Positions 47,108 to 55,705 of a stretch of 64,000 nt of DNA are shown here, in pieces. The stretch is from positions 248,001 through 312,000 of the forward strand of contig NZ_JAUOPN010000001.1 of NCBI RefSeq assembly GCF_030547005.1, read 5' to 3'. The position numbers and the translations under genes were made by a program. Below the pieces are notes generated by a model, which worked only from the letters and a program-made list of their open reading frames with translations, searched no databases and had not been told where the DNA came from. The stretch comes from Maribacter sp. 1_MG-2023. Lineage in GTDB: Bacteria; Bacteroidota; Bacteroidia; Flavobacteriales; Flavobacteriaceae. How positions within the stretch are numbered: position 1 is the first letter of the stretch; the number at the start of each line of letters is the position of its first letter.

Positions 47108-48676
47108 ATGAAAAAAATAAAATTTACGCTATGCCTGTCCGTGTTGTTTTCTCTTGCTTATGGTCAAGATAGTAATACGGTAGATAAAAGCAAGAGCCCT
47201 AAATTTGAAGAAAATTGGGAATCCCTAGAAAAAGTGAATGCTAGCCCTGATTGGTTTCAAGATGCAAAATTTGGTATCTATGCTCATTGGGGACCCGTTT
47301 CTTCAGCTTTTGAAGGTACAGAACCCGATAAATTCTACTCAGGTTGGCACGGCATGAAAATGTATGAAGATGGTAAAAGAGTACCAACTAAAAACGGCAA
47401 CCCTACCTCTAATTTTGAACATCATTCTAAAAAATATGGAAATCCTAAAAAATATGGATATAAACATATCATAGAACAATTTGATCCATCAGCATTTGAT
47501 GCGAAACAATGGGCAGAGCTGTTTGTAAAATCGGGAGCTAAATTTGCAGGACCTGTGGCTATGCACCATGATAATTTTGCCATGTGGGATAGCAAAACTA
47601 CAAGATGGAATTCTATGAATTATGGGGGAATAGACCCTTCGGCAGAGTTAAAGAAAGAAATTGAAGCTAAAGGCTTAAAATTTATGGCTTCTTTTCATCA
47701 TGCATTTACATGGAAATATTTTGCTCCAGCCCATAAGTACGGTGGTGTGAACGCTGAAGATTATGACTTGTATACCAACCCACACTCGTTAGAATCTGAT
47801 ACTCCAGATGAACAATTTTATAAAGATTGGTGGGCAAAAATGAAGGAGTACATAGATGTATATCAGCCAGAATTAATTTGGTTTGATTGGTGGCTAGAAA
47901 ATATGACCGAAGAGTCTCGACTAGAGTTCTTAGCTTATTATTATAACAAAGGTATAGAATGGAATAAAGAGGTTGTGGTATCTTATAAAGAAACTACTTT
48001 TCCTGAAACGGTTGCTGTTAAAGATTATGAACGTGGCAGACCAAATCAGCCAAAGTCTCCTTCGTGGTTAACAGATACTTCCCCTGGTGCCTGGTTTTAT
48101 AGACCAAATGCGAAATTTAAAACTCCAAATGAACTTGTTGATATCTTGGTGGATATTGTTTCTAAAAATGGATTGATGCTTTTAAACGTTCCTCCAAATC
48201 CAGATGGTTCTATTCCTCAAGAGATGCAAGACCTATTAATTGATATGGGAGCTTGGTTGGCTATTAATGGAGATGCTATTTACGGCACTAGACCTTGGAC
48301 GATATTCGGAGAAGGACCTACCCGTTTACCGGAAGGCGGACATAAAGTAGAGAAATTCAAAATAGAATATAAGAATACGGATATCAGATTTACTAAAAAA
48401 TCGGATAAGGAATTTTACATTATCGTAATGGACACCCCTGATACTGAAATTGTGGTGAAATCATTATCTACTGATATTGGAGTTTTAAATTCTAAAATAG
48501 AAAGTATATCGCTTTTAGGAAGCAAAGAAGAAATCAACTGGGTTAAAGACGAAAGAGGTTTAGTTATACAAGCTCCATCAAAATTACCTTCTGATTATGC
48601 TCACGCTTTTAAAGTGTTGCTAGAAGGCTATAAAGAAAATAATATTGGAGGTAATATTGATGCTCATGTAGATTAG
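47108..48676 (+). CDS. GH29 alpha-L-fucosidase / alpha-L-galactosidase, secreted
   Basis: A 522-residue GH29 protein with a cleavable signal (LAYGQDS, about 20 residues) rather than a lipoprotein one. HWGPVSSAFEGTEPDKFY replaces the HWGxYSVPAY form of the other two, AMHHDNFAMWDSKTTRW keeps both His (153 and 154), and LIWFDWWLE carries the nucleophile Asp260. The NPNP-like loop HHDNF instead of HHDGF and the different first loop suggest a different specificity from the paralogues. It closes the plus-strand group; a strong hairpin terminator follows. Confidence 0.93.
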   Translation: MKKIKFTLCLSVLFSLAYGQDSNTVDKSKSPKFEENWESLEKVNASPDWFQDAKFGIYAHWGPVSSAFEGTEPDKFYSGWHGMKMYEDGKRVPTKNGNPTSNFEHHSKKYGNPKKYGYKHIIEQFDPSAFDAKQWAELFVKSGAKFAGPVAMHHDNFAMWDSKTTRWNSMNYGGIDPSAELKKEIEAKGLKFMASFHHAFTWKYFAPAHKYGGVNAEDYDLYTNPHSLESDTPDEQFYKDWWAKMKEYIDVYQPELIWFDWWLENMTEESRLEFLAYYYNKGIEWNKEVVVSYKETTFPETVAVKDYERGRPNQPKSPSWLTDTSPGAWFYRPNAKFKTPNELVDILVDIVSKNGLMLLNVPPNPDGSIPQEMQDLLIDMGAWLAINGDAIYGTRPWTIFGEGPTRLPEGGHKVEKFKIEYKNTDIRFTKKSDKEFYIIVMDTPDTEIVVKSLSTDIGVLNSKIESISLLGSKEEINWVKDERGLVIQAPSKLPSDYAHAFKVLLEGYKENNIGGNIDAHVD

Positions 48677-48702
48677 TTATTAAAAACTAAACTGATAAGA
48701 AT

Positions 48703-48756
48703 AAATATGATTTTTTGGATTAATAAAAATCCCAAAAAATCATATTTTTCTTTTTT
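48703..48756 (+). terminator. Rho-independent terminator, long stem
   Basis: AAATATGATTTTTTGG pairs with CCAAAAAATCATATTT (16 bp) with a short inner ATT/AAT pair, followed by T5CT6. It separates the plus-strand GH29 gene from the convergent GH117 gene and can act on both. Confidence 0.92.
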
Positions 48757-48761
48757 GTTAC

Positions 48762-50006
48762 TTATTCTATTAGTGTTTCATTCTGTAAACGAATGCGTTC
48801 TTGTTGCTCTTTATTTAATCCCTGCTTATAATAAAATTCGGGCTTATGGTATACATGGGCTTTTTTCATGTCTTGGTCATCGATATCTAAACTTAGATCA
48901 CAATCAAATCGTGTTAAAATGGCGTGATTTGTACTCCAACCATTTACGCTAGTAAAATGTGATATTCCCCAAGTAATGCCTCTACCATCTTTGGTGTCTG
49001 TAAATGCATCTGGAATAAAAGGACCTGCCGCATCTGGCATTAATTCTGTAATAGCAGCAATATTAAAATTGATACCGTCCTCTGAATATTGTATGGTATT
49101 GTGTTCATTTCCATCTCTAATACTTAGGGCAGCTATACCCGTTTTAAAAGGAAAAAGGGTAGTCTCGTGCCCAGAGGTTAAAACTGGGTTCAAAGGGTTT
49201 TTAGTAAATGGTCCGTATGGATCATCGGCAGTCGCTAAACCTTGCATTCTTACCAAATTTGGTTGCCCATCAAAATCAGATTTGTAGTACAGGTAAATTT
49301 TGCCTTTATATACTAATGGATATGGATCGTGTATAGAGAATTGATCCCAAGCGTTTTTTGTGCCATTTGGGATAACAATTTTGTTCGTTGCCGTCCATGG
49401 TCCGTCTGGTGAATCTGCGAAAGACATTAGAACTGGGCAATCATCGCCTCTTGTTCCACTGGGCTCACTAAAACCTTGGTAATACATATAATACTTTCCT
49501 TTCCATTTTAAAATATCTGCTGTTGATATGGAACGGTGTCCTAAATTAGGTTTTGATGGGCGTGGTATGGCAACACCTTGCTCTTCCCAAGTAAAACCAT
49601 CTGTACTTGTGGCATACCATATTTCAGCCAAATCCCAATCTGCAGAAGGAATAGTTTCTGTTGCTAATTTTGCTCCTTTAGGTGAGGTTACAGTATTTCT
49701 GTAAGTGTACCAAACATAATATTTTCCGTTTTCAAAAATCACTTTTGATGGATCTCTTCTACTTATCGTACCGTCATGATTATTATAATCTAAGCCTTTT
49801 AGTTCGGTGTATTTAAATTGAGTATAGAGCTCGTTGTCTTCAGGTCTTGGCGCCATATAGCCGTCGTAATTACGTTGCATGGATGCACTTAATGGTATAT
49901 CTGGTTTCTCTTTTGGTAATTTAAAAGGGAATGATTGTGAGGTAGCTTTGCATGATAGTAAAAGCAATAATGTAACTATAGGCAATAATGATGATTGATT
50001 TTTCAT
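48762..50006 (-). CDS. GH117 alpha-1,3-(3,6-anhydro)-L-galactosidase-like protein
   Basis: A 414-residue lipoprotein (signal ends LLLLSCK, Cys19). The five-bladed beta-propeller and the family N-terminus match GH117: ELYTQFKYTELKGLDYNN, SRRDPSKVIFENGKYYVWYT, SIHDPYPLVYKGKIYLYYKS, GHETTLFPFKTGIAALS. GH117 removes 3,6-anhydro-L-galactose from neoagaro-oligosaccharides. Candidate catalytic residues are Asp85 (RRDPS), Asp227 (IHDPYP) and a His or Glu further on; I cannot align them exactly. It is last of three minus-strand genes and points to agar-type substrates. Confidence 0.9.
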   Translation of the reverse strand: MKNQSSLLPIVTLLLLLSCKATSQSFPFKLPKEKPDIPLSASMQRNYDGYMAPRPEDNELYTQFKYTELKGLDYNNHDGTISRRDPSKVIFENGKYYVWYTYRNTVTSPKGAKLATETIPSADWDLAEIWYATSTDGFTWEEQGVAIPRPSKPNLGHRSISTADILKWKGKYYMYYQGFSEPSGTRGDDCPVLMSFADSPDGPWTATNKIVIPNGTKNAWDQFSIHDPYPLVYKGKIYLYYKSDFDGQPNLVRMQGLATADDPYGPFTKNPLNPVLTSGHETTLFPFKTGIAALSIRDGNEHNTIQYSEDGINFNIAAITELMPDAAGPFIPDAFTDTKDGRGITWGISHFTSVNGWSTNHAILTRFDCDLSLDIDDQDMKKAHVYHKPEFYYKQGLNKEQQERIRLQNETLIE

Positions 50007-50187
50007 GTTTGTTATTCTATAATTAGTGTTTTGTTCTTTTGTTTAAATTTGTCTTGTAAAGACATTTCTTGTATTTATAATTCTAGTGTTAGTCTGAATA
50101 ATGTTATCCTACATTTTCAGTTAATAGATGGTAATATTTCTCCAAAAAAATAGTACTATAATTTAATAGGTAATTTGGGGATGCGGT

Positions 50188-51078
50188 TTACTTGCTTTCT
50201 ACTAATTCCCAAGACCGTACCCAATTGTAAGTGGTCGTTCTTTCGGCTTCAGTGCCATTCATTCCGCCATCTGCTGGAACCGGATTCCAGTTGTAGGTTT
50301 CAACTACCATTCTCAAGTACATTTCTATATCATAATCTGCAGGAGGGGTAACTTGAGCTAGAAATTTACCGTCTAAAAAGAATAGTACTTCATCTTTAGA
50401 TTTCCACCATACGCCATACACATGAAAATCATCATATACTTTTCCTCCAACTAAAGCGCCAGATTTATTAGAACCTTTTTCATAGTCACACCCATCAGGA
50501 ATATTTCTGCTGTGTGTGTTCGAGTTCATAGATTGGTCAAAATTCTTCATCCATTCGGCATCATTTGTAATTTGACCAACGCTTTCTTGAATATCTAATT
50601 CTGTTGTTCTTTTGTCGCATCCTTCTAATTCACTAGATTCGTTAATCAGCCAAAAAGTAGAGGACATAAAGGTTTTATTGGCTTTCATTTCGCATTCGTA
50701 ATACCCATAGGTCATGGCGTTTCTAGAGCCAACATAACCGCCACCATGGGTGTATTCTTTACTTTGTTTTGTTACTGGTTGCGGTAGCAGTTTTGTAGTA
50801 ATCTTTAAACCGCCATCTTCAACTTTTATATTTTCTGCCTGAAATAATCCTGGTGCTCTACCGATCCAACCTTGCCCTGAAATTTGCCATTTTTTCTCGT
50901 CTACTTTTTTGCCCTCAAATTCATCGGACATATTTTTTACCAATTTCCATTTTTGAGTAGTTGGTTTTGGATCTTCACCATCATTAAAGTGTGGAGATTT
51001 CTGAGCAACCATGGTTCCAACAGTTAATATCAAGCTCGTAAATAGTAGTTGCTTTAAAGTGATATAGTTTGATTTCAT
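50188..51078 (-). CDS. GH16 endo-galactanase, secreted
   Basis: A 296-residue single-domain GH16 enzyme with a signal peptide (about 25 residues, TMVAQK). The catalytic signature is ELDIQE (Glu160, Asp162, Glu165), the same as in the GH16 lipoprotein at 27.7 kb, and the loops GWIGRAPGLFQAENI and PPADYDIEMYLRMVVETYNW match it well, so the two are close relatives without being recent duplicates. They probably cut the same class of galactan, one fixed to the surface and the other free. It lies 22 bp after the sulfatase gene; GH117 follows 181 bp later. Confidence 0.93.
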   Translation of the reverse strand: MKSNYITLKQLLFTSLILTVGTMVAQKSPHFNDGEDPKPTTQKWKLVKNMSDEFEGKKVDEKKWQISGQGWIGRAPGLFQAENIKVEDGGLKITTKLLPQPVTKQSKEYTHGGGYVGSRNAMTYGYYECEMKANKTFMSSTFWLINESSELEGCDKRTTELDIQESVGQITNDAEWMKNFDQSMNSNTHSRNIPDGCDYEKGSNKSGALVGGKVYDDFHVYGVWWKSKDEVLFFLDGKFLAQVTPPADYDIEMYLRMVVETYNWNPVPADGGMNGTEAERTTTYNWVRSWELVESK

Positions 51079-51100
51079 TTGTATAGGTTTTTGTAAGATT

Positions 51101-52939
51101 TTAATTATTTAAATAGGTAACTCTTTCTTGAATAAGTTTGTTTTTGAAAACAGCCTTGTCTAATTTTTTGATGTCTATATTAAATTGGTATTTCTGATAA
51201 TAGTCTTGTAGTAAAGCGATAGTATTGAGTATTAACAGCGCTTCTTTTTCATTGGTAGATTCATATAATATTTCTGTTAAATACTTAGAGCTATCCAATA
51301 TTCCGATAATACCTAAAAACTCTGCAGCGCGCATTTTATTTATCAACAATGGATCAGACTTCATTATTTGTTTAATTTGATTGGTAAATGCACCTGCTTG
51401 TGCTCCAAAACTAGAGCACGATATCAACGCCCAATAGCGTTCCAATTCATCGGTAGATTTTAAATACTTTTTCAATTTGTGTTGCGCCTTGTGAAAAGGT
51501 ATTACCTGTAGATTAGCAATTTTCAGGTATTTTGAAATTTCTGTTTTATGTGCTTGTCCAAACGCAATAGGATCATTAAAAGCCTCGTCAATAATATAAT
51601 TTTCAGGAAATAATGACAGGTCTGGCATTGAACTCATCCAACCATTTAGGTTTTTTCTAAGCTGTTTTAAGCTTTTTTGATATGCAGGATTGTTCGCAAG
51701 GTTGATGGTTTCATAAGGGTCATTTTCTACATCATATAATTCTTCAGGGGCTTTTGGTTTAAAAAATTGTGACTGTATTTCGTTTAGTTTTCCATTATCA
51801 AAAAGTGTTTTCCATTCTCTATACGCCAATTGTTTATATCTATATTGGTTCATTAAAGCATCAACAGTAAATGGTTGAAAATTTCGTATGTATTTTAAGT
51901 TCCCCTTGCGTAAGCTTCTGACCATGTCATACTTTTCGTCAAACCGATCTGCATAACCGTAAGTCTCGTTATTCTTTAGGGTGGTTTTAGAGACGTTTGC
52001 GCCTAAAAAAGGGCTACCGTCTATAGTTTCTGGTATTGCAATACCAGCTAAGTTTAATACCGTTGCACTAAAATCAATGAAGCTAACAAAGGTGTTCGTT
52101 GAGGTACCGGCAGTAAAAGGAGATAAATTTTTGAACTTTTCTGGAATATAGATCACTAGCGGAACATGTAAACCGGTTTCTTTTAAATAGCCTTTACTGT
52201 TAGGTAAAACGCCGCCGTGGTCGCCATAATAAAACACAATAGTATTTTCGAGTAGATTATCATCTTGTAATTGGTCGATGACTTCTCCTATTTGTCCGTC
52301 CATTTTTACGATTAAATCGCGATAAATAGCATTGGTGTGTTTAAATGTTTCGGTTTGAGGATGATTAGGTTGTACGAAGACGGTTTCAATATTTGTTTTC
52401 GTTTTTATAGACTCAACATCTTTTTCAGAAAAATGTAGTTGCCCTTCATGAGTAGTTCCAATATTAAACACATGAAAAAAGGGTTGTCCTTTTTTTCTGT
52501 TTCTCCAACTTGCTTTCTTTGAAGAATCGTCCCAAACATCGTCATTTTTTAAAATATTATAATCTTCCTTTGCATTATTGCTCGTATAATACCCGGCATC
52601 TCGCAGATATTCAGGAAACATCTTTATGTTTTCGGGTAGTGTTACTTTTTGTTCTGATCTATGGTAATGTGTTGCTAGTTTCGGACCAAAAACACCTGTA
52701 ATAATACTAGACCTTGCAGCACTGCATACAGCAGCATTTGAAAAAGCCCTGTTGAATTGAACTACTTTTTTTGCTAGCTTTTCAATGTTGGGTGTTGCTA
52801 CACCGTTTTTATCAAAAAGTTTCATGTAGTGCTTTGAATTATCTTCTGATACAATCCAAACTACATTGGGTTTTTCTTGAGCTCTGAGAAAAGTTGAAAG
52901 TCCAATAATAACGCTGAATATAATAGACTTAAAATTCAT
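51101..52939 (-). CDS. S1 family sulfatase with HEAT-like C-terminal region
   Basis: A 612-residue sulfatase with a signal peptide (residues 1-20). The maturation motif is C72-S-A-A-R76, and the first metal pair reads SED (Glu32-Asp33) instead of the usual Asp-Asp. YYGDHGGVLPNSKG holds the second metal pair. After the sulfatase domain (to about residue 450) the last 150 residues (KAQHKLKKYLKSTDELERYW, LISCSSFGAQAGAFTNQIKQ, AAEFLGIIGILDSSKYLTEI) look like HEAT-type helical repeats. This arrangement resembles heparan-type N-sulfatases of Bacteroidota. Between two genes at 22 and 78 bp, in one minus-strand row. Confidence 0.92.
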   Translation of the reverse strand: MNFKSIIFSVIIGLSTFLRAQEKPNVVWIVSEDNSKHYMKLFDKNGVATPNIEKLAKKVVQFNRAFSNAAVCSAARSSIITGVFGPKLATHYHRSEQKVTLPENIKMFPEYLRDAGYYTSNNAKEDYNILKNDDVWDDSSKKASWRNRKKGQPFFHVFNIGTTHEGQLHFSEKDVESIKTKTNIETVFVQPNHPQTETFKHTNAIYRDLIVKMDGQIGEVIDQLQDDNLLENTIVFYYGDHGGVLPNSKGYLKETGLHVPLVIYIPEKFKNLSPFTAGTSTNTFVSFIDFSATVLNLAGIAIPETIDGSPFLGANVSKTTLKNNETYGYADRFDEKYDMVRSLRKGNLKYIRNFQPFTVDALMNQYRYKQLAYREWKTLFDNGKLNEIQSQFFKPKAPEELYDVENDPYETINLANNPAYQKSLKQLRKNLNGWMSSMPDLSLFPENYIIDEAFNDPIAFGQAHKTEISKYLKIANLQVIPFHKAQHKLKKYLKSTDELERYWALISCSSFGAQAGAFTNQIKQIMKSDPLLINKMRAAEFLGIIGILDSSKYLTEILYESTNEKEALLILNTIALLQDYYQKYQFNIDIKKLDKAVFKNKLIQERVTYLNN

Positions 52940-52984
52940 TGGTAATCCTGTTTTTATTTAATGTGTATTTATAGTTTTTAAAAT

Positions 52985-53010
52985 TACGGTTGAGTTTAAA
53001 AGAAACCGTA
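52985..53010 (-). terminator. Weak hairpin between two sulfatase genes
   Basis: TACGGTT pairs with AACCGTA around a 12-base loop, in the 78 bp between the sulfatase genes; read on the minus strand it is followed by ATTTTAAAAA, not a clean T run. Attenuation or a partial terminator is possible. Confidence 0.35.
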
Positions 53011-53017
53011 GCCATAT

Positions 53018-54325
53018 TTATTTCAGGTTATATTTTGAATAGATGTCGCTTAAATCTGTTTTGTCTAAAGTTTTCAATTGCCATTCTTTAAGTTGAGTCA
53101 AAAGATGGGTTATGGTAGATTTTGATATCTTTTTAGTACTTAAGTTCGTTGTTTCCCAAGGGTCATCGGTCAAATTGTATAATTCTAGATTTCCTGTTTT
53201 AGGATAAACAATCAGTTTCTTATTTTTTGAAATGATGCCTCGTTGATCATCGAACATCGCCAAATAAATAGATGGTCTTGTTTCTTTATCTTCAGCTAAG
53301 AGTGGAACTAAGCTTTTAAAATCTATAGTATCGGTTGTTTCTAAATCGATTAAATCAAATAGAGTAGGTACTACATCTTGTAAATACACACGAGATGTAA
53401 TTTTGGTGTTTGGCTTCGCCGAGGGAGCTTTAATAATTAATGGAGCGGTAACACTGGGTTCATAAAGACAAACCTTACCTGCAACTCCGTTTTCGCCAAA
53501 ATTAATACCGTGGTCAGAAGTAAAAACAATAATCGTATTGTCATAGATATTTTTATCTTTTAGGGCCTGTATAATGTCACCAATGCGTGCATCCATATGT
53601 GTTACCATTGCATTGTTTTGCTGTACACGTTGCTGCATCGTTTTAATTCTTAACGGGTCTGGTGCATATTGGTATTTTACATTTTTGTTCAGAGGCATTT
53701 TATCAGAAAAACTAGCTGGTAATTTTATGTTATCCGCAGGATACAAGTCATAATATTTTTGCTTGGTCTGTCTTGGAACATGTGGTGCATTAAAAGCTAC
53801 ATAAGCAAAAAATGGCCTGTCGTTATTGTAAGTCTTCACAAAGTAAACTGCTTCATTTGCCGTAATATCGGTAATGTGACCTGCAGGCGAATTATAGGTT
53901 TTTAACTGACCTGGCTGTATGCTTCCGGTTTCATCGAAAATTTCTTTTACATTTTTTCCCATGGCATGCCACTTACCTGTCATAAAAGTATAATAGCCAC
54001 TATCATGTAATCTCTCTGGCAATGACTTTGGGGCATTTTGTTTATTTATTTCTTGAGATTCCCATAGATATTTGCCGTAGATAAGCATTGTTCTGCTTGG
54101 GATACAAACTGCAGGAGACCAGCACCCCATGTTATATGCAGCCGTAAATGATGTGCCTTCTTTTGCAAGTTCATCAATATAAGGCGTGATCATTGTTGAG
54201 TTACCATAAGCTGCCACGGTCTGATTGCTCTGGTCATCAGATTCTATGAACAGAATATTCATTTGCGCATAGGAGCTTATTGCAAAACCAAAAAAAAGTA
54301 TAGTAAGAAGAAATGTTTTTTTCAT
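53018..54325 (-). CDS. S1 family sulfatase, secreted
   Basis: A 435-residue sulfatase with a signal peptide (residues 1-20, ISSYAQ). Metal start ILFIESDDQSNQ, maturation motif C74-I-P-S-R78, and VFTSDHGINFGENG for the second metal site. It is one of the shorter S1 sulfatases and shows no extra domain. It heads the minus-strand row that goes on to the HEAT-type sulfatase, GH16 and GH117, and lies 213 bp from the LacI gene, on the same strand. Sulfate position unknown. Confidence 0.94.
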   Translation of the reverse strand: MKKTFLLTILFFGFAISSYAQMNILFIESDDQSNQTVAAYGNSTMITPYIDELAKEGTSFTAAYNMGCWSPAVCIPSRTMLIYGKYLWESQEINKQNAPKSLPERLHDSGYYTFMTGKWHAMGKNVKEIFDETGSIQPGQLKTYNSPAGHITDITANEAVYFVKTYNNDRPFFAYVAFNAPHVPRQTKQKYYDLYPADNIKLPASFSDKMPLNKNVKYQYAPDPLRIKTMQQRVQQNNAMVTHMDARIGDIIQALKDKNIYDNTIIVFTSDHGINFGENGVAGKVCLYEPSVTAPLIIKAPSAKPNTKITSRVYLQDVVPTLFDLIDLETTDTIDFKSLVPLLAEDKETRPSIYLAMFDDQRGIISKNKKLIVYPKTGNLELYNLTDDPWETTNLSTKKISKSTITHLLTQLKEWQLKTLDKTDLSDIYSKYNLK

Positions 54326-54538
54326 TTATCGTATTCTTTTAACCGACCAAAAACATATAGTTCTCAAAACATGTAATTGGCTATTCTTTAAAAAAATAAA
54401 TATATCAATTGATAAATGGGAAGAGGATAATGGATAAGTAGAAAACTACCATATATGATTTATTTTTAAATTCAGGGGAATTTGGTTTGGATGTAAGAAA
54501 TTGAAAATCAGAGTGTAAATAGGAGTATTATGATTTTT

Positions 54539-55549
54539 CTATTTTATGATAACTGAAGATTCTCTAATATTCAATCGTCCATTAAGTATAATAGTTTGTG
54601 GTACAAATATTCCTTTATTATTAATTTGATCTAATAATAATTTAGCTGCTGTTTGCCCAATATCATGTGTAGGCTGCTCAACAGATGTTAATGAAGGTGC
54701 TGTATGCTTTGCAAGAGATGATTCTGTAAAACCAACAATGGCAATATCATTGGGAATTTGATAACCATGCTTTTTAAAAACTGTCATGGCGCCAATAGCA
54801 CAAGAATCATTTGCTGCAAAAATAGCCCTAGGTATGGTGTTATTATCAATCATTTCTTGAGCAATTCGTTCACCATCTTCCATTTTAAAACCACATGAAA
54901 TTATTTTACCTACTGGGCGTTTGTGTTTTTTATGGGCATCTTCAAAACCTCTTTGTCTGTTTTTTGTTAGGGTCAAATTTGTGGTGCCCGTTAAGTGAAC
55001 AATATCATTGTACCCTTGTACAATTAAATGTTCGGTAGCAAAAAGTGCCCATTTATAATCATCAAAAAGTACTTTTGATGCCTTGATTTCGTCTACAGCT
55101 CTATTAAAGAAAACAATAGGTATATCAGATTTTAATAAACTTGTGTAGTATTCATTATTATCTATTTCCGATGTTAACGAAACAATTAGTCCATCGACCA
55201 TGTTATCCACCAAGGTTTCAACATTTTTTCTCTCGATTTCCCATGAATAGTTAGACTGCATTATTAGCACTTGATACCCTTTTTCGTGCAATATTTGTTG
55301 GGCTCCGAGCATTACTTCAGGAAAAAAATTGGTACTGAATTCAGGTACTACAATACCAATATTAAAAGAACGCTGCTGGCTTAATTTTCTCGCAATTGGG
55401 TTTGGTCTGTAGCCCAACTCTTTTGCGGTTTTGAGAATTAATTTTTTTGTTTCTTCATTAATATCGTACTTATCGTTGAAAGCTCTGGATACTGTTGAAA
55501 TAGAAACGTTTAATTTTTTTGCGACGTCTTTTATGGTAACGTGTTTCAT
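54539..55549 (-). CDS. LacI family transcriptional regulator
   Basis: A 336-residue LacI-type repressor from the ATG at 55549. HTH: VTIKDVAKKLNVSISTVSRA, hinge helix around NPIARKLSQQ, and a sugar-binding core (FNIGIVVPEFSTNFFPEVML, AIFAANDSCAIGAMTVFKKH). An upstream ATG at 55648 would run through the operators and add 33 unrelated residues, so I reject it. It is divergent from the symporter operon; two perfect palindromes lie between them, the first 39 bp before this start. The core probably senses galactose, L-galactose or anhydrogalactose; the effector is unknown. Confidence 0.95.
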   Translation of the reverse strand: MKHVTIKDVAKKLNVSISTVSRAFNDKYDINEETKKLILKTAKELGYRPNPIARKLSQQRSFNIGIVVPEFSTNFFPEVMLGAQQILHEKGYQVLIMQSNYSWEIERKNVETLVDNMVDGLIVSLTSEIDNNEYYTSLLKSDIPIVFFNRAVDEIKASKVLFDDYKWALFATEHLIVQGYNDIVHLTGTTNLTLTKNRQRGFEDAHKKHKRPVGKIISCGFKMEDGERIAQEMIDNNTIPRAIFAANDSCAIGAMTVFKKHGYQIPNDIAIVGFTESSLAKHTAPSLTSVEQPTHDIGQTAAKLLLDQINNKGIFVPQTIILNGRLNIRESSVIIK

Positions 55550-55588
55550 GTGGTAATGATACCAAAATATTAATGTTTCGGCAAATTT

Positions 55589-55602
55589 CGGAAACGTTTC
55601 CG
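55589..55602. promoter_or_regulatory. LacI-type operator 1
   Basis: CGGAAACGTTTCCG, a perfect 14-bp palindrome with central CG, the usual symmetry of LacI family operators. It starts 40 bp before the LacI start codon and 117 bp before the symporter start. Confidence 0.9.
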
Positions 55603-55618
55603 GAAATAAAATGTGTTT

Positions 55619-55632
55619 CGGAAACGTTTCCG
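55619..55632. promoter_or_regulatory. LacI-type operator 2
   Basis: A second CGGAAACGTTTCCG, extended to TTCGGAAACGTTTCCGAA, starting exactly 30 bp after operator 1 and 87 bp before the symporter start. The spacing of about three helical turns favours cooperative binding of two repressor units to one face of the DNA. Confidence 0.9.
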
Positions 55633-55705
55633 AAGGCTTATTTCTCATGATGGATTAAAAAATAAAAAGTTTTACTCTACTTTAACAATCAATCTATTTC
55701 TAGTT

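Noticed and set aside
48707-48952. An 81-codon plus-strand ORF after the GH29 gene
   Set aside because: Its first part is the terminator hairpin and the rest overlaps GH117 in antisense; it is a shadow frame.
55550-55648. Upstream ATG for the LacI gene, giving 33 extra residues
   Set aside because: It runs through both operators; the HTH should be at the N-terminus, as it is from 55549.
55613-55705. Upstream ATG for the symporter gene, giving 31 extra residues
   Set aside because: The extension is translated from the second operator palindrome and has no symporter similarity; the ATG at 55706 gives a normal N-terminus.
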